Part shown: positions 11,001 through 21,271 of the stretch, piece after piece
How positions within the stretch are numbered: position 1 is the stretch's first letter
Layout of the letters: each line of letters begins with the position of its first letter
NCBI GenBank assembly: GCA_960531495.1
Contig: OY482866.1
Location: 2,781,201-2,845,200 of the forward strand
Reading direction: 5' to 3'
Length of the DNA: 64,000 nucleotides
Source: Zeus faber
Taxonomy: Eukaryota > Chordata > Actinopteri > Zeiformes > Zeidae
Program-made: the position numbers and the translations under genes
Notes under the pieces: model-generated
The model's database searches: none
Seen by the model: the letters and a program-made list of their open reading frames with translations, nothing else
What the model was told of the DNA's origin: nothing

Positions 11001-14000
11001 GAATATTTAACTCCACGGTTTAACATTTTTATACTATTTATAAATCAAACTCAGCTTTGAAAGAGAGATAAAGAGATTAAAATTTAAAAAAAAAAGGAAC
11101 AAATCGAATTTGCCTTCTAGAAAGGTTTTTTTTAACTTATTTTGCGGCTCGTGGAGATTTTAGAAATGGGTGACAATGCGGGTTTGGCTGCGGTGGGTCA
11201 CATTTGATTGGGTGGGCAAGACGCACATGGTGGTGATTGGGTGGGCTGAGTCTACCCCTGCCCATAACCACTGTGTATTGGTTGCTCCGCACCACTTTGG
11301 TTGATGCAGATCCTGCACGGAACAACCAATACGCACCAATGGAGTTTAGAGCGTGTCCTATGTGAAAGCCCATCCAGAGTCTTACCCTGCACATATATAC
11401 CAAATTGGATGATGTCACAGCACTCTGCTACACTACTTCCATTTCTTTTCGCTCTCAAAGTATGTTTTTTTTTTTACTAACTCCTCCTACAAGATGTGGT
11501 CCGTTGCGAACCAAACTTGGAGCTTACAGCATGTCTGGACTGCCCCGAATACAATACATTATTTTTGTGTCCTTGGATTTCACGGTTTCAGGCACTTTCA
11601 GCCGGAGATAAAAAATCTGAACAAAAACACTTCGGGGTGGACCCCTAATTAAGCAGCTGTAGGATAGAATACATAGTGTCATTGCGGACAAGTCAAGCAG
11701 AACAATGTAGAGGCCCCTACACTGTATGATTTTGGGACATGGATTTGATGTTGATCTGTGGCGCCATCGTGGACTCCCAACTTGAATAATAAATTGATCA
11801 AAAGGTTGACAAATAACGTTATTCATGGTCACATTTTAAATGACGAGGATGTACACTCGTGTATCCAATGTGGTAAGTTTGCTTGTGTGGCTGGTTTAAG
11901 CGGATGTTCCTTGATTTTGATGTTTGATGGCTCATTAAATTAGGAAATTACACATTCTTATAACAAGTACCACATTTGTTACATGTATTTAAGAGCTCAT
12001 TAACACAGAGATAGTTGGCCACCTTTGTGATGAGGTAGCTGCTGTGCATTAGCTACATTTCTGTGAAGGTTTATTTTAAAGATGGTTGACTTCAACATTT
12101 TTCAAACTCTGAGCAATGCTATTTCTGCGGTGGTCACAATGAAAATGTATTTTTATTTTCTTCTTTTGATGCTGTGTTTGTAGATGTGACCCTCAGTGCT
12201 CTAAATGACTCTGATGTCAACAGCGACCTGGTGGACATAGAGGGACTTGGAGAGGGTTCCAACTCAAAAAAACTCAACAACTTTGATCAAGGTAAGCAAT
12301 TGCTTATAAATCATTAAAAAAAAATAATAATCTGAATTTTATTTTCCCATCAGGTTTTGACATAAGGCGATCGGTCACGTGCTAAATAAATGTGATCAAA
12401 TTTTGTTCAGCCAGATTATTTCCGTGAATATCACTTTAATAATTGCTGAATCATAAATGCAGCTTTCATAGGTAAAATATGTGTTATTCCCAACCCCCCC
12501 CCCCCCCCCCCCCCAAATCCCAGCACAACAACGGGAGCAAGGGAACAGGTAGACTCACGACCAAGTCGGTCAAAAACTGAGAATAAGCGGCTAATTATTA
12601 TTATTTACTTACAATACTCTCTTCCAAATAATCCACAAACGATCCATTCATGAAATGAAATTGCACAGCTTTGGATCCTCCTTATCCTGGGAATATGCAC
12701 CAACATTAAAGGTTTGTAAAATAAAGAATTGTCCTTGTTTAAGATACATAAAATTACGTGTTCCTTATTTTATCGATAGTTTAAATGACGTTCTTGATTT
12801 AAAATAATAGGAACAATACAGTGGTCCGGGCGTCCATTCTCCAAGCAATAGTGCCATTGAGAGCGTGTCTTCCTTCCTATTGGCTGTTGTACGGCGCTGC
12901 TCGTTTGCATAAAGTTGAAACCTGCTCAACTTTCCTTGTCGCTGTGAAGCTGTCAGTTCATCGCCAGTTATCGCTCCGCCAGTTGCAGCTGGGTGAAGTC
13001 GAGCTTGTTTGAAATGCATTTTAGCCTCTCGCTTTGCAGTGCCCAGTTGCTGGTGGTGTGACCGTAGCATAAGTCCTTCAAGGTTAAAGTGATCAAATTG
13101 GCAAAGGCATTATCTGACTTATTTCCTGTGTTGAAATGGATTTTACAGGCTGTTCAAATATAGACATTTATGAAACACTGACTGCCTGAATCTATCATGG
13201 TATCCTCACAGTGGTGGCCTGCTGGCAACAAACCTCTCACTTCCTATTATTCCTATTAAAATTCCTAACTATTAAAACACCAACGAATCTGACTGACATT
13301 TTTTTTTTTTTATTGGCAAGGGTTTTAGTCCTTAATATTTATTTGTGATAAGCAAAAGAAACAATTTGAAAACTGACCGTGACGTGACGGATGCGAGAGC
13401 AAGTCTTTGTCGGCCTCAAACCAGCACTCTAACACATACATATAATGTGTAATTTATTATCTATTATATTATTTGTTGTATACATACACCATTTACATGC
13501 AGCCTTATCCATACGTTTTTATACTTAATTTAGGGCGAAACAGTACTCTTTATTTATTTATTTTTTTTATGTTTTTATTCTTCCCCGACATACTGGATTG
13601 AAAACACAATAGACTGAGTGTAAAAATGCATCCAGTCATGATAGTATAACATAATTGAATGTCCCTGTCAAACGGTTTTCATGATACGGTATTTGTGTTT
13701 GTTCTCTCATATTTAAAATGATTTAGGATAGCTCATGCAGTATCACGCTATAGTCTTTCCTGCCAGCAGGGACATCATCTACCACATTCTCTCCTTCACC
13801 TTTGCATTCGGTTATGACTGAAGACACATTACCAGATGACTTTTTTTTCCTTCCATTCAATATAGCTGTGGTAAATCAGTTGGGGAAGCACATGCTAGAC
13901 CATAGTCCTCGTTATAGAGTAATACTCTAACACCTAGTGACAAAAAAGCATATTTTTATGCAGTTGACAACACAGAGTATTTAAAGTGTTATAAGAGTTT

Positions 14001-17000
14001 AATACAACCTGGAATGGTCACTATGTTGTATGCAAGTAAATCTTTCCCCAGCTTGTTCACGTGGTATTTTAAGTTATTAAAATACAAGCAGTCGTGATGA
14101 GTCCCCTTTCAAGTCGTGGAGCTCACAATTCATATGAAGGTCGGCTCAATCAACATAAATCATATTTCCTGATCGGCGAGAGTTCCCTTAACTTGATGAC
14201 TATTTCTACGATATCTTCCAATTATCCCCCTGTTCTCCTGAGAGTAGACTATTTATTTCTCACATGCAGTTGTTGTTTCACATTAAACAAACAGAAATTA
14301 ATATGAAGGCGATGAATAAGATACCATTGACATTCTAAAATAATTGTGGTTACGGGATAATATCTAGATGCCCCCACCCATGCAGCAGAGAGCTCATTTT
14401 CACTTCCCTGTAAAGCTGGTTTTCGACTTGCATACTGGAGACTCAAAGTGGATTTACCCTTTTTATCATTAGGGGGAGGGTAATCTCAGTTGCAAAGCTT
14501 GTGAGGCCTCACATGAAGCTTTTGATTTCCAACAACCTGGAACAACCTACCCATCTCACTAATTGGTAGGATAGCAGCAGTGAAAATAAATTTACATTTA
14601 CATTTAGTCATTTAGCAGACGCTTTTATCCAAAGCGACTTACAAGGGAGAATAACATTCAAGTTACATTGCGACAGAGATTAGTGTAACAACAACATTCG
14701 TGTAACAATAAATACTGCAAGGTGGTGTTAAGTAATTGTAGGTTAGGACAGGAGGTACTCACTGAATAGCTGGGTCTTCAGGTGCTTCTTAAAGACAGAG
14801 AGGGAGGTCCCCGCTCTGGTCATTTTTGGCAGCTCGTTCCACCAACGTGGAACTACAAATGAGAATAGCCTGGATTGCCGTGGCTGTATGGCCGGCAGAG
14901 CCAGGCGACGCTCATTTGACGAGCGCAGCATCCGGGGGGCAACATGTGCTCTTACAAGAGCATTTAAGTAGGCGGGAGCATTCCCAGCAATCACTCTGTA
15001 GGCCAGCATAAGAGACTTGAACTTGATGCGGGCGGCTACAGGTAACCAGTGGAGCTCGATGAGCAGCGGAGTGACATGTGCCCTCTTTGGCTGGTTGAAC
15101 ACCAGTCGCGCCGCCGCATTCTGTATCATCTGTAGTGGCTTCACCGCACAGGCCGGCAAGCCTGTTAAGAGGGCGTTGCAGTAGTCGAGACGGGACATCA
15201 CCAAGGTTTGTACCAGCAGTTGAGTGGCATATTGGGTCAGGTACGGCCTGACTTTTCGGATGTTGAGTAGTGCGAAGCGGCAGGACCGGGAGACGGCGGC
15301 AACATTGTCCGAGAATGTCAGTTGGTCATCAATAATGACACCAAGATTCCTTGCAGCCTTGGAAGGAACAAGAGATAGAGAGTCGATTTTAATATCAATG
15401 TTGTGATAAATACCTTGTTTGGCCGGGAAGACCAGCAGTTCCGTTTTTGCCAGATTTAGTTGAAGATGATAATCCTTCATCCATGTGGATATGTGAGCGA
15501 GACAATCCGAGATCCGCGTCGAGACAGTAGGGTCGTCGGGCGGGAAGGACAGATAGAGTTGAGTATCATCCGCATAGCAGTGATATGAAAAGCCATGTGA
15601 GCGGATGATCCGGCCCAGTGAGGTGGTGTATATGGCAAAGAGGAGGGGTCCTAGCACCGAGCCTTGGGGCACCCCTGTGGTGAGGTTGTGAGGCACAGAC
15701 AGCTGGCCTCGCCATGTCACACTGAACGAGCGCCCAGTAAGGTAAGGTAAGATTCGAACCAGGAAAGTGCACTGCCCGTTATGCCCATACTTGAGAGTAT
15801 GGAGAGGAGTATGCAATGATTGACAGTGTCAAAAGCAGCTGATAAGTCTAGCAGAATGAGAACCGAGGATTTGGCAGCAGCTCTAGCAGTTTTTAAGGCC
15901 TCTGTCACAGACAACAGGGCTGTTTCGGTGGAGTGACCACTTTTGAAGCCAGATTGAAGTGTATCAAGAAGGTTGTTTCTTGACAGGTATTCTGTAACCT
16001 GTCTAGAGACCGCCCTCTCTAAGGTTTTGGAAAGGAATGGGAGGAGAGAGACCGGCCGATAGTTTTCTACTTGATTGGGATCAAGTGAGGGTTTTTTGAG
16101 CAGTGGTGCGACCCGAGCCGCTTTGAAAGTGGAAGGGAAAGTGCCGGAAGTTAGGGAAGAATTAATCACATGTGTGATTGCCGGGGTGATAGTCGGTGAT
16201 ATGGCTTGAAGGAGGTTAGATGGGATCGGATCTAGCGGACAGGTAGTAGGACGGCTACATGTTAGTAGTTTAGATACCTCACTTTCAGCGAGGGGGGTGA
16301 AACCAGGGAACGATGAGCCTAGGGCTGGAGAAGACAGGTTGTGAGTAAGTTGTTTAGTGAATTGGCTGCTGATGGCTGCCACTTTGTTAGTAAAAAAGGA
16401 GGCAAGGCAGTCAGCAGTGAGGTTAGTAGCTGGGGGAGGTGGTGGATGGTAAAGCAGAGACTTGAAGGTGGCGAATAACTTACGTGTGTCTGTGGTACCG
16501 TTGATCCTGTCGTTGAAGAAGGCCTTCTTGGCAGCAGTGATGCTGGAAGAGAAGGAGGACAGCAGTGTCTGGTAGCTTGCAAGATCCTCAATTGTTTTGG
16601 ATTTGTGCCATTTCCTCTCGGCTGCTCTGAGGTCAGTGCGCGTTGTCCGGAGGGTGTCAGTCAGCCAATGGTGCGACTGGGTTGATCGAGCAGGTCTGGT
16701 GGATAGTGGACACAGGCTATCCAGACATGAGCTCAAGGTGGAGCAGAGGGAGTCAGTGGCATCATTAACCTGCAGAGAGGAGAAAGTGCCGTGGGGCGGA
16801 AGAGAAGAGGAGAGCACAGAGGAGAAGTGGGTGGGAGACAAGTTGCGGAGATTGCTGCGGATAGTAACCATGGGTGGGGAGGTGGGGGGTTGTTTTGGTA
16901 GCTGGACATTGAAGTGGATGAAGAAGTGGTCAGAGAGATGAAGAGGAGTGACCCATAGGTTGTCCGTGGTACAGCTCCGAGCAAGAATGAGATCAAGCTC

Positions 17001-20000
17001 TTTGCCAGCCTTGTGAGTCGGTGGAGTCGGGACCTGTCTTAGGTCGAACGAGCGAACCAAAGACAGGAAGTCAGCGGAGCTCGCACTGTCCAAGTGGATG
17101 TTCATGTCTCCGAGGACGAGCATGGGACACTCATGCTCAGGAATTGATGACAGCAGGGTGTCAAGCTCATGTAGGAAGTCACCTAGTTGTCCTGGTGGAC
17201 GGTAGATGACGACCACATAGGCTTTCACCGGAGCAGTCACCAAGACGGCGTGATATTCAAAGGAGGCAAAGTTGTTTAAAGGCAGCAGTGGATTACATTT
17301 CCATGTGTTGGAAATTAGCAGGCCAGTCCCACCACCACGGCCAGATGGTCTGGATGTGTGGGAGAATGTGTAGTTTGTGGAGAGTGCAGCCGGGGTTGCG
17401 CTATCCTCCGGTTTAATCCTTGTCTCAGTGAGAGCAAGGAGCTCCAAGGAGAGGTAGTTGGCATGACCAGAAATGAAGTCTGCCTTGTTAACTGCAGATC
17501 GACAATTCCACAAGCCAACGGAGAAGGAGGTCTTTGCAGAAGATGTTTGCTGCAGGGACCTGAGGTTACCCGGATTGCATCGGCGTATGGTATAACGAGG
17601 CTTTCTGGGTGACCTTGAAGTTGTAGTGATGCGGTAGTAGCACATTTTGTATGGAGTGAGTTCGGTGTCCTTGCTTCGGTTGACGTGCAGAGGTAGACGT
17701 GCATCTTTACACGAGAGCGACTACAAATGGGCCGACGCTAACGCTTCAAGGGCAGGAACATAAATAGGTGATAGAATACAGCTGCTCGTGTGATTAGGGT
17801 TGCACCTGGCTAAGAGCACGCCCACATAAGAGAGGACTTACCTGAATAGGGGGTGTGTCTGGAACACAAGCTTGTTGGCAGATCAGCAAATAGCAGTGAA
17901 ATGTGCAGAGCCAAACCAGTAGTCCAAGTTGCAATACTACAATACGAGCAGTGATACACTACACAGCAACCTCAGCACTAGAGCTCGACTCAGGGTTCAG
18001 TTTGTAGTGCAGGGTATTTATCCCTGTTCAGCGGAAGGAGGACACGCCCAGAAAGTTAGACAAAGGGTTTGCTGATTAGAGGGAGTTGCTTGGCTCACAC
18101 CCTTGCTGATGGCTGAGCAGTTAGCAGCAGATATGCCGGTACTACCCTGAACCAGCTAGGACAAAGTAAGTGCCAAATAAGACTGAACCAGCAATAATAA
18201 CAAGAAAAACAACAGCAAAGGACAACAACAAACGACAACAATAAAACAGATTTAGTCAGTAATGCACTTCTATTTGACGTGCAGAGGTAGACGTGCGTCT
18301 TTACACAGAGCGTCTTCACTCGAGAGCGACTACAAATGGGCCAACGCTTGAAGCTAACGCTTCAAGGGCAGGACCATAAATAGGTGATAGAATACAGCTG
18401 CTCGTGTGATTAGGGTTGCACCTGGCTAAGAGCACGCCCACATAAGAGAGGACTTACCTGAATAGGGGGTGTGTCTGGAACACAAGCTTGTTGGCAGATC
18501 AGCAAATAGCAGTGAAATGTGCAGAGTCAAACCAGTAGTCCAAGTTGCAATACTACAATACGAGCAGTGATACACTACACAGCAACCTCAGCACTAGAGC
18601 TCGACTCCAAAAAATATACTTCCAAAAATAAACTATGTATTTTCAAAGACCCCAGTGCAACCAACAGTACATTGGTTTTATTCTCTCGACTCAATAGTCA
18701 ACCGAGAATTAAACTAGCATCACTACAGAAAAACAAAGACTGTGGAGGCCTAGAAGCCCCAAACTTTAGATACTAGCTAGCAAACCATCTTCAATTTATA
18801 ATTAAATAGTTACAACCAGAGCAACAATTGGCCCATGGATGGCGAGACATTGAACAATCTGAATGTCAGGAGTTATCATTATCCGATCTCCCATTCTTTA
18901 CTGAATCTATAAAGAAACATAATTGCTTTAAAAACCCACTTATCGCAACAACTCTGTCAGCCTGATGGAAATTCCTCAAACTCAGTGGTCACACTGTCTC
19001 CAAACAAATTCACACCAACCTGGCACAACCCAGATTTCTAAAAACAGACCAATAATATTTAGGTCTTGGAAAAGACAAGGAATTACTTATCTGGAACACA
19101 TTTTTGAAAACAATTCACTTATATCCTTCCCAACCTTAAGCCAAAGGTATAATATCGGTGGCCACAGCTTCCTTCAATTCCTTCAATTACAGCAGTCTCT
19201 AAAAGTTAAAATCAAATTGACGAACAACATCCTACAACCACCTGAAATGATTGAACATATCACTCATATCGGTCACTTGAAAAATCCCTTTTCCAGAATA
19301 TACAAACTTTTACTAAAAATAGACGACACCTTATCTTTACCTACAATGACATGGGAAAGAGACCTTGCTGTTCCCACCGATATCAACCTGTGGAAGCGTA
19401 TTTGAAACAACACCTTTTCTATGACCCGCAACTCCAAAATGCAACTCATCCAATATAGGATCTTGCACAGAGCCCATATCACGGAACACAAAATGTTCAA
19501 AATGGGTTTGGTGGATGAAGACATTTGCTCTCACTGTTCCCTTGATACCAGAGATGACTACTTTCATGCCTTCTGGCTCTGCCCACCTATCCTAGCATTC
19601 TGGACCAACATCACCAAGAAGCTGTCAACCCTTCTGGGTCGCAGCATTCCATTCTCCCCGTCTATATGTCTTCTCGGTGACCGCTTCTCAGTCGACCCAC
19701 CACTGAAACACCACCAACCCATTTTGATCGCCTTAACAATGGCCAAGGAAACTATATTACTCAATTGGAAAAATAGAGAATTTCACCACATCGCAATGGT
19801 TGCAGTTATTAATAGATTACATCTCAATGGAAAAACTATTGGCAATATCCCAAAACCATGTTGATTCATTTAATGAGATATGAACTACTTTTATCACTGA
19901 CAGCTCCATCATTTATTTTGTTCTGAGTTTGTTGTGGCCAGTACGATCTTCTTCGCTGTCACATGCTGGGGCAGTGGGCTGAGGGTCGCAGACAACAACA

Positions 20001-21271
20001 GACTAAACAAACTAATCAGGAGGGCCGGTGATGTCGTAGGAGAGGAGCTGGACACCCTGACGACTGGCAGAGAGGAGGATGCTGTCCAGGCTTCAGTCCA
20101 TCTTGGACAATGTCTTACACCCTCTCTACGACACACTGGCCCAGCAGAGGAGCACCTTCAGCAGAAGACTCCTCTTACCCAGATGCACCACAGAGCGCCA
20201 CAGGAAATCATTCCTGCCAGAGGGCATCAATCTCTACAACGCCTCCCTCAGAGAGTCAGACACCCCCTCTCTGTAACCTGACCTCAAAACACGGACTTCC
20301 ACTTCTGCACCTTCTTCTTTTTGCACATTTTAACTGCACATTTTACACTTTACCATGTGTATATAGATATGTTTATATATTTATATATAAATATGTTTCT
20401 TAATAATTATTATATGTTATATGTAAATATGTTGTATGTAGATTTGGAGCTGTAACAAAAGTAATTTCCCCCTGGGATTATTAAAGTATTTCTGATTCTG
20501 ATTTAATACTTGAGTCTTCCTAAGTCGGTGCAATGTCGTTGCGCTTTGGGGCATGTGGGGGCCCTCCTGGTCTGCCGGGGCGCCGCGTTTGGGTGGCTGC
20601 CTGGGCGGCTCTTGGGACATCCGTGGTGCATGGGCCGGTGTTCTTGGGGGTTCCCGGGGCCCCATTGGGGAGTTGGGTGGTCTGGGGGGTGGCGCCCGCT
20701 CCTTGCCTGAGTTGAGCTGGCCTGTCTCTGGGGGTGGTGGGGGGAGTACCTGCAGCTGGTGTCCGTGTGTGGGTTCCGGGCGTGGTTATGGGTTCTGGGG
20801 CTCGGGCTGGGGGCGTGGGTCACTGGTTCGGGTCTCGAGCCCCGTGGTTGGCGGGTCGGCACGCCGCGGGGGTTGCCCGCCCCGCGTTTGGGATGGCTGG
20901 GCCTGCGTGTCCCTCTGCGTCCTGTGGGTGGGGTGGCCCGTCGTGCCGTCTGGGCCGGGCTGTGGGGGGTCGGGCTGTGGGTGGGGGTGCCGTCTGCCGC
21001 CCTCTGTTCTGTAGCAGCAGTTCTTGATGATTTAAGAATTAATAAAGAGTTGCATTGCAGGTTGAGAACTTGAACTCCTCTTGCAGACTAACTCTGTCCT
21101 GGATGCAAATGGCATACAAATACTCTGTGTTATATGCCCAGCATGCTGACAGCACAGGTTTAAAAAAAAAAAAAAAAAAAGCTTTTGATTTCCTTCCTCC
21201 TCACAGACACCCTCAACCTGGATTCCGGCCTCATCATGAACGCCAGTGACCTTCCGCTGCTATCCCGCTGA
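8004..21271 (+). CDS. bap18: BAP18 chromatin complex subunit (five coding exons found; SANT exon not found)
   Basis: Exons 8004-8024, 9077-9171, 9719-9945, 12184-12291 and 21207-21271 join with GT-AG splice sites and matching phases to 516 nt, 171 residues plus TGA. The start ([27 protein letters not shown]), the IKKQKTA stretch, [11 protein letters not shown] and the end DLPLLSR are those of human BAP18/C17orf49. That protein is a nuclear subunit of MLL1/WDR5 and NURF/BPTF-type complexes and helps read H3K4me3. In the human protein a SANT/Myb-like segment sits between SSPAG and (A/S)QIK. I find no exon for it in the 547-base intron 9172-9718, and skipping it keeps frame (phase 2 to phase 2). 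The other exons are well conserved, so the locus looks functional otherwise. The last intron is about 8.9 kb and filled with LINEs. Confidence 0.9.
8860..9012 (-). repeat. SINE-like/DNA repeat fragment in BAP18 intron 1
   Basis: The stretch around 'gagtttgcatgttccccccg' and 'tctggtttcttcccaccatc' is a widespread vertebrate repeat motif. Its reverse complement ('gggagaacatgcaaactcc'-like) also occurs at 33765-33785 inside another repeat. Only part of an element is present. Confidence 0.5.
9077..9171 (+). CDS. bap18: BAP18 coding exon 2
   Basis: Acceptor cag ends at 9076 and donor gtaatg starts at 9172. It encodes [18 protein letters not shown] and on to SSPAG, ending in phase 2. It matches the human exon almost residue for residue. 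Confidence 0.88.
9719..9945 (+). CDS. bap18: BAP18 coding exon following the missing SANT exon
   Basis: The exon follows a pyrimidine-rich tract ending ctttaaag at 9718. It encodes [14 protein letters not shown], then an Ala/Val/Pro-rich linker and PAIKKQKTA; donor gtaagc is at 9946. It enters in phase 2, the phase at which exon 2 ends. The linker is longer than in human. Confidence 0.85.
9946..12183 (+). other. BAP18 intron with no recognised element
   Basis: A 2.2-kb intron with a C-run near 10420, T-runs and a G+C-richer block at 11140-11400. I saw no coding exon or known repeat in it. Confidence 0.5.
12184..12291 (+). CDS. bap18: BAP18 coding exon with conserved acidic motif
   Basis: Acceptor tag ends at 12183 and donor gtaagc starts at 12292. 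It encodes [25 protein letters not shown] and KKLNNFDQ, matching the conserved tail of human BAP18. Phases join cleanly to both neighbours. Confidence 0.88.
12494..12514 (+). repeat. Poly-C run
   Basis: About 21 consecutive C in the long BAP18 intron; a simple homopolymer, likely variable in length. Confidence 0.9.
13069..13243 (-). repeat. Dispersed repeat, copy 2 (inverted relative to 481-656)
   Basis: Reverse complement of 481-656, about 175 bp with scattered mismatches. The flanking intron sequence 12292-14535 otherwise shows only a T-run (13300) and AT-rich DNA. Confidence 0.75.
14536..14589 (+). mobile_element. L1/Tx1-type LINE copy A, 5' piece before the L2 insertion
   Basis: These 50-odd bases (ggaacaacctacccatctca and the 'gatagcagcagtgaaaa' block) match 46243-46295 of Tx1 copy B. 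The match stops where the L2 tail begins and resumes at 18608, so the two pieces are one element split by the L2. Confidence 0.75.
14743..15816 (-). CDS. L2 LINE reverse transcriptase, C-terminal part (357 aa)
   Basis: This frame carries the second half of the L2 RT. It contains [19 protein letters not shown], the catalytic [11 protein letters not shown] box and the thumb motif NLGVIIDD. It ends in the characteristic C-terminal block [20 protein letters not shown], common to fish L2/Maui-type elements. The catalytic Asp pair is intact. It overlaps the upstream frame (15717-17645) by about 100 bases in a different frame, so one frameshift near 15720-15800 interrupts the polyprotein. The protein would nick and reverse-transcribe at the insertion site, and the element's 3' tail fits this. 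Host gene context: BAP18 intron, antisense to the gene. Confidence 0.85.
   Translation of the reverse strand: MHTPLHTLKYGHNGQCTFLVRILPYLTGRSFSVTWRGQLSVPHNLTTGVPQGSVLGPLLFAIYTTSLGRIIRSHGFSYHCYADDTQLYLSFPPDDPTVSTRISDCLAHISTWMKDYHLQLNLAKTELLVFPAKQGIYHNIDIKIDSLSLVPSKAARNLGVIIDDQLTFSDNVAAVSRSCRFALLNIRKVRPYLTQYATQLLVQTLVMSRLDYCNALLTGLPACAVKPLQMIQNAAARLVFNQPKRAHVTPLLIELHWLPVAARIKFKSLMLAYRVIAGNAPAYLNALVRAHVAPRMLRSSNERRLALPAIQPRQSRLFSFVVPRWWNELPKMTRAGTSLSVFKKHLKTQLFSEYLLS
15717..17645 (-). CDS. L2 LINE endonuclease and N-terminal RT (642 aa)
   Basis: The N-terminal third is an apurinic-type endonuclease: WNCRSAVNK near residue 48, LALTETR, the GDMN block near residue 180 and the LSDH motif near residue 245 hold the expected metal and catalytic residues. 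The RT begins near residue 505 ([20 protein letters not shown]) and contains the first catalytic block [13 protein letters not shown] near residue 605. The frame then runs off at the frameshift that separates it from 14743-15816. Start chosen at the first Met (17645). No separate ORF1 (esterase or coiled-coil protein) was recognised upstream. Confidence 0.85.
   Translation of the reverse strand: MCYYRITTTSRSPRKPRYTIRRCNPGNLRSLQQTSSAKTSFSVGLWNCRSAVNKADFISGHANYLSLELLALTETRIKPEDSATPAALSTNYTFSHTSRPSGRGGGTGLLISNTWKCNPLLPLNNFASFEYHAVLVTAPVKAYVVVIYRPPGQLGDFLHELDTLLSSIPEHECPMLVLGDMNIHLDSASSADFLSLVRSFDLRQVPTPPTHKAGKELDLILARSCTTDNLWVTPLHLSDHFFIHFNVQLPKQPPTSPPMVTIRSNLRNLSPTHFSSVLSSSLPPHGTFSSLQVNDATDSLCSTLSSCLDSLCPLSTRPARSTQSHHWLTDTLRTTRTDLRAAERKWHKSKTIEDLASYQTLLSSFSSSITAAKKAFFNDRINGTTDTRKLFATFKSLLYHPPPPPATNLTADCLASFFTNKVAAISSQFTKQLTHNLSSPALGSSFPGFTPLAESEVSKLLTCSRPTTCPLDPIPSNLLQAISPTITPAITHVINSSLTSGTFPSTFKAARVAPLLKKPSLDPNQVENYRPVSLLPFLSKTLERAVSRQVTEYLSRNNLLDTLQSGFKSGHSTETALLSVTEALKTARAAAKSSVLILLDLSAAFDTVNHCILLSILSSMGITGSALSWFESYLTLLGARSV
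17681..17991 (-). repeat. L2 5'-region direct repeat, copy 1
   Basis: Direct repeat of 18275-18607, offset by 594 bp, with very few differences (the other copy has small extra segments near 18307 and 18347). About 283 bp of unrelated sequence separates the copies. It may act as a tandem promoter monomer of the L2. Confidence 0.85.
18275..18607 (-). repeat. L2 5'-region direct repeat, copy 2 (outer end of the element)
   Basis: Second copy of the 5' monomer. Its outer end (ctcgactc at 18600-18607) is exactly the joint with Tx1 copy A. Confidence 0.85.
18608..19916 (+). mobile_element. L1/Tx1-type LINE copy A, ORF2 C-terminus
   Basis: This resumes after the L2 and matches 46300-47620 of copy B closely throughout. 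Open stretches at 18965-19405 and 19421-19864 encode the ORF2 C-terminal region, including the zinc-knuckle segment [20 protein letters not shown] near 19530. A TGA at 19403 and further indels break the frame. It is interrupted at 19916 by a Rex1-type tail. Confidence 0.8.
19917..20503 (+). mobile_element. Rex1-type (CR1/L2 superclade) LINE 3' fragment inserted in Tx1 copy A
   Basis: The fragment encodes [20 protein letters not shown], then after a frame change [20 protein letters not shown], the end of ORF2 of fish Rex1-like LINEs. A short AT-rich 3' UTR follows, ending in 'cccctgggattattaaagta' and an (attctg) tail. It splits the Tx1 sequence 'ccatcattta / atacttgagtc', which is continuous in copy B at 47618-47637. 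A short 'attta' is present at both joints. It is 5'-truncated, as is usual. Confidence 0.75.
20504..21013 (+). mobile_element. L1/Tx1-type LINE copy A, GC-rich 3' UTR (truncated)
   Basis: This matches 47634-48300 of copy B, with an internal deletion near 20945-20960. The match ends at 'ccgccctctgt' (21000-21011). Long apparent reading frames here are an effect of the high G+C content and not genes. Confidence 0.8.
21207..21271 (+). CDS. bap18: BAP18 terminal coding exon
   Basis: Acceptor cag ends at 21206. The exon encodes [21 protein letters not shown] and the stop TGA (21269-21271), matching the conserved BAP18 C-terminus. The split codon G|AC joins it to the exon ending at 12291. Confidence 0.85.

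Larger units (their letters stand above)
14590..18607 (-). mobile_element. Nearly full-length L2-type LINE inserted in Tx1 copy A
   Basis: The L2 lies on minus. Its 3' tail (14590-14665) has the 'catttagcagacgctttt' and 'tccaaagcgactta' motif that fish L2 elements share with SINEs. Next come an RT/C-terminal frame (14743-15816), an endonuclease/RT frame (15717-17645) and a 5' region containing two direct copies of about 310-333 bp (17681-17991 and 18275-18607). The inserted element is flanked on both sides by one Tx1 copy, with A-rich target sequence at both joints. It is about 4.0 kb long and looks young: a single frame change separates the two frames. Confidence 0.85.

Noticed and set aside
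16319..17020. Open frames antisense to and overlapping the L2 coding frames
   Set aside because: Shadow frames of the L2 endonuclease/RT; no independent support.
20510..21030. Several overlapping long open frames on both strands
   Set aside because: They lie in the GC-rich Tx1 3' UTR, which recurs at 47.6-49.4 kb and 1.2-2.6 kb; composition alone keeps stops away.
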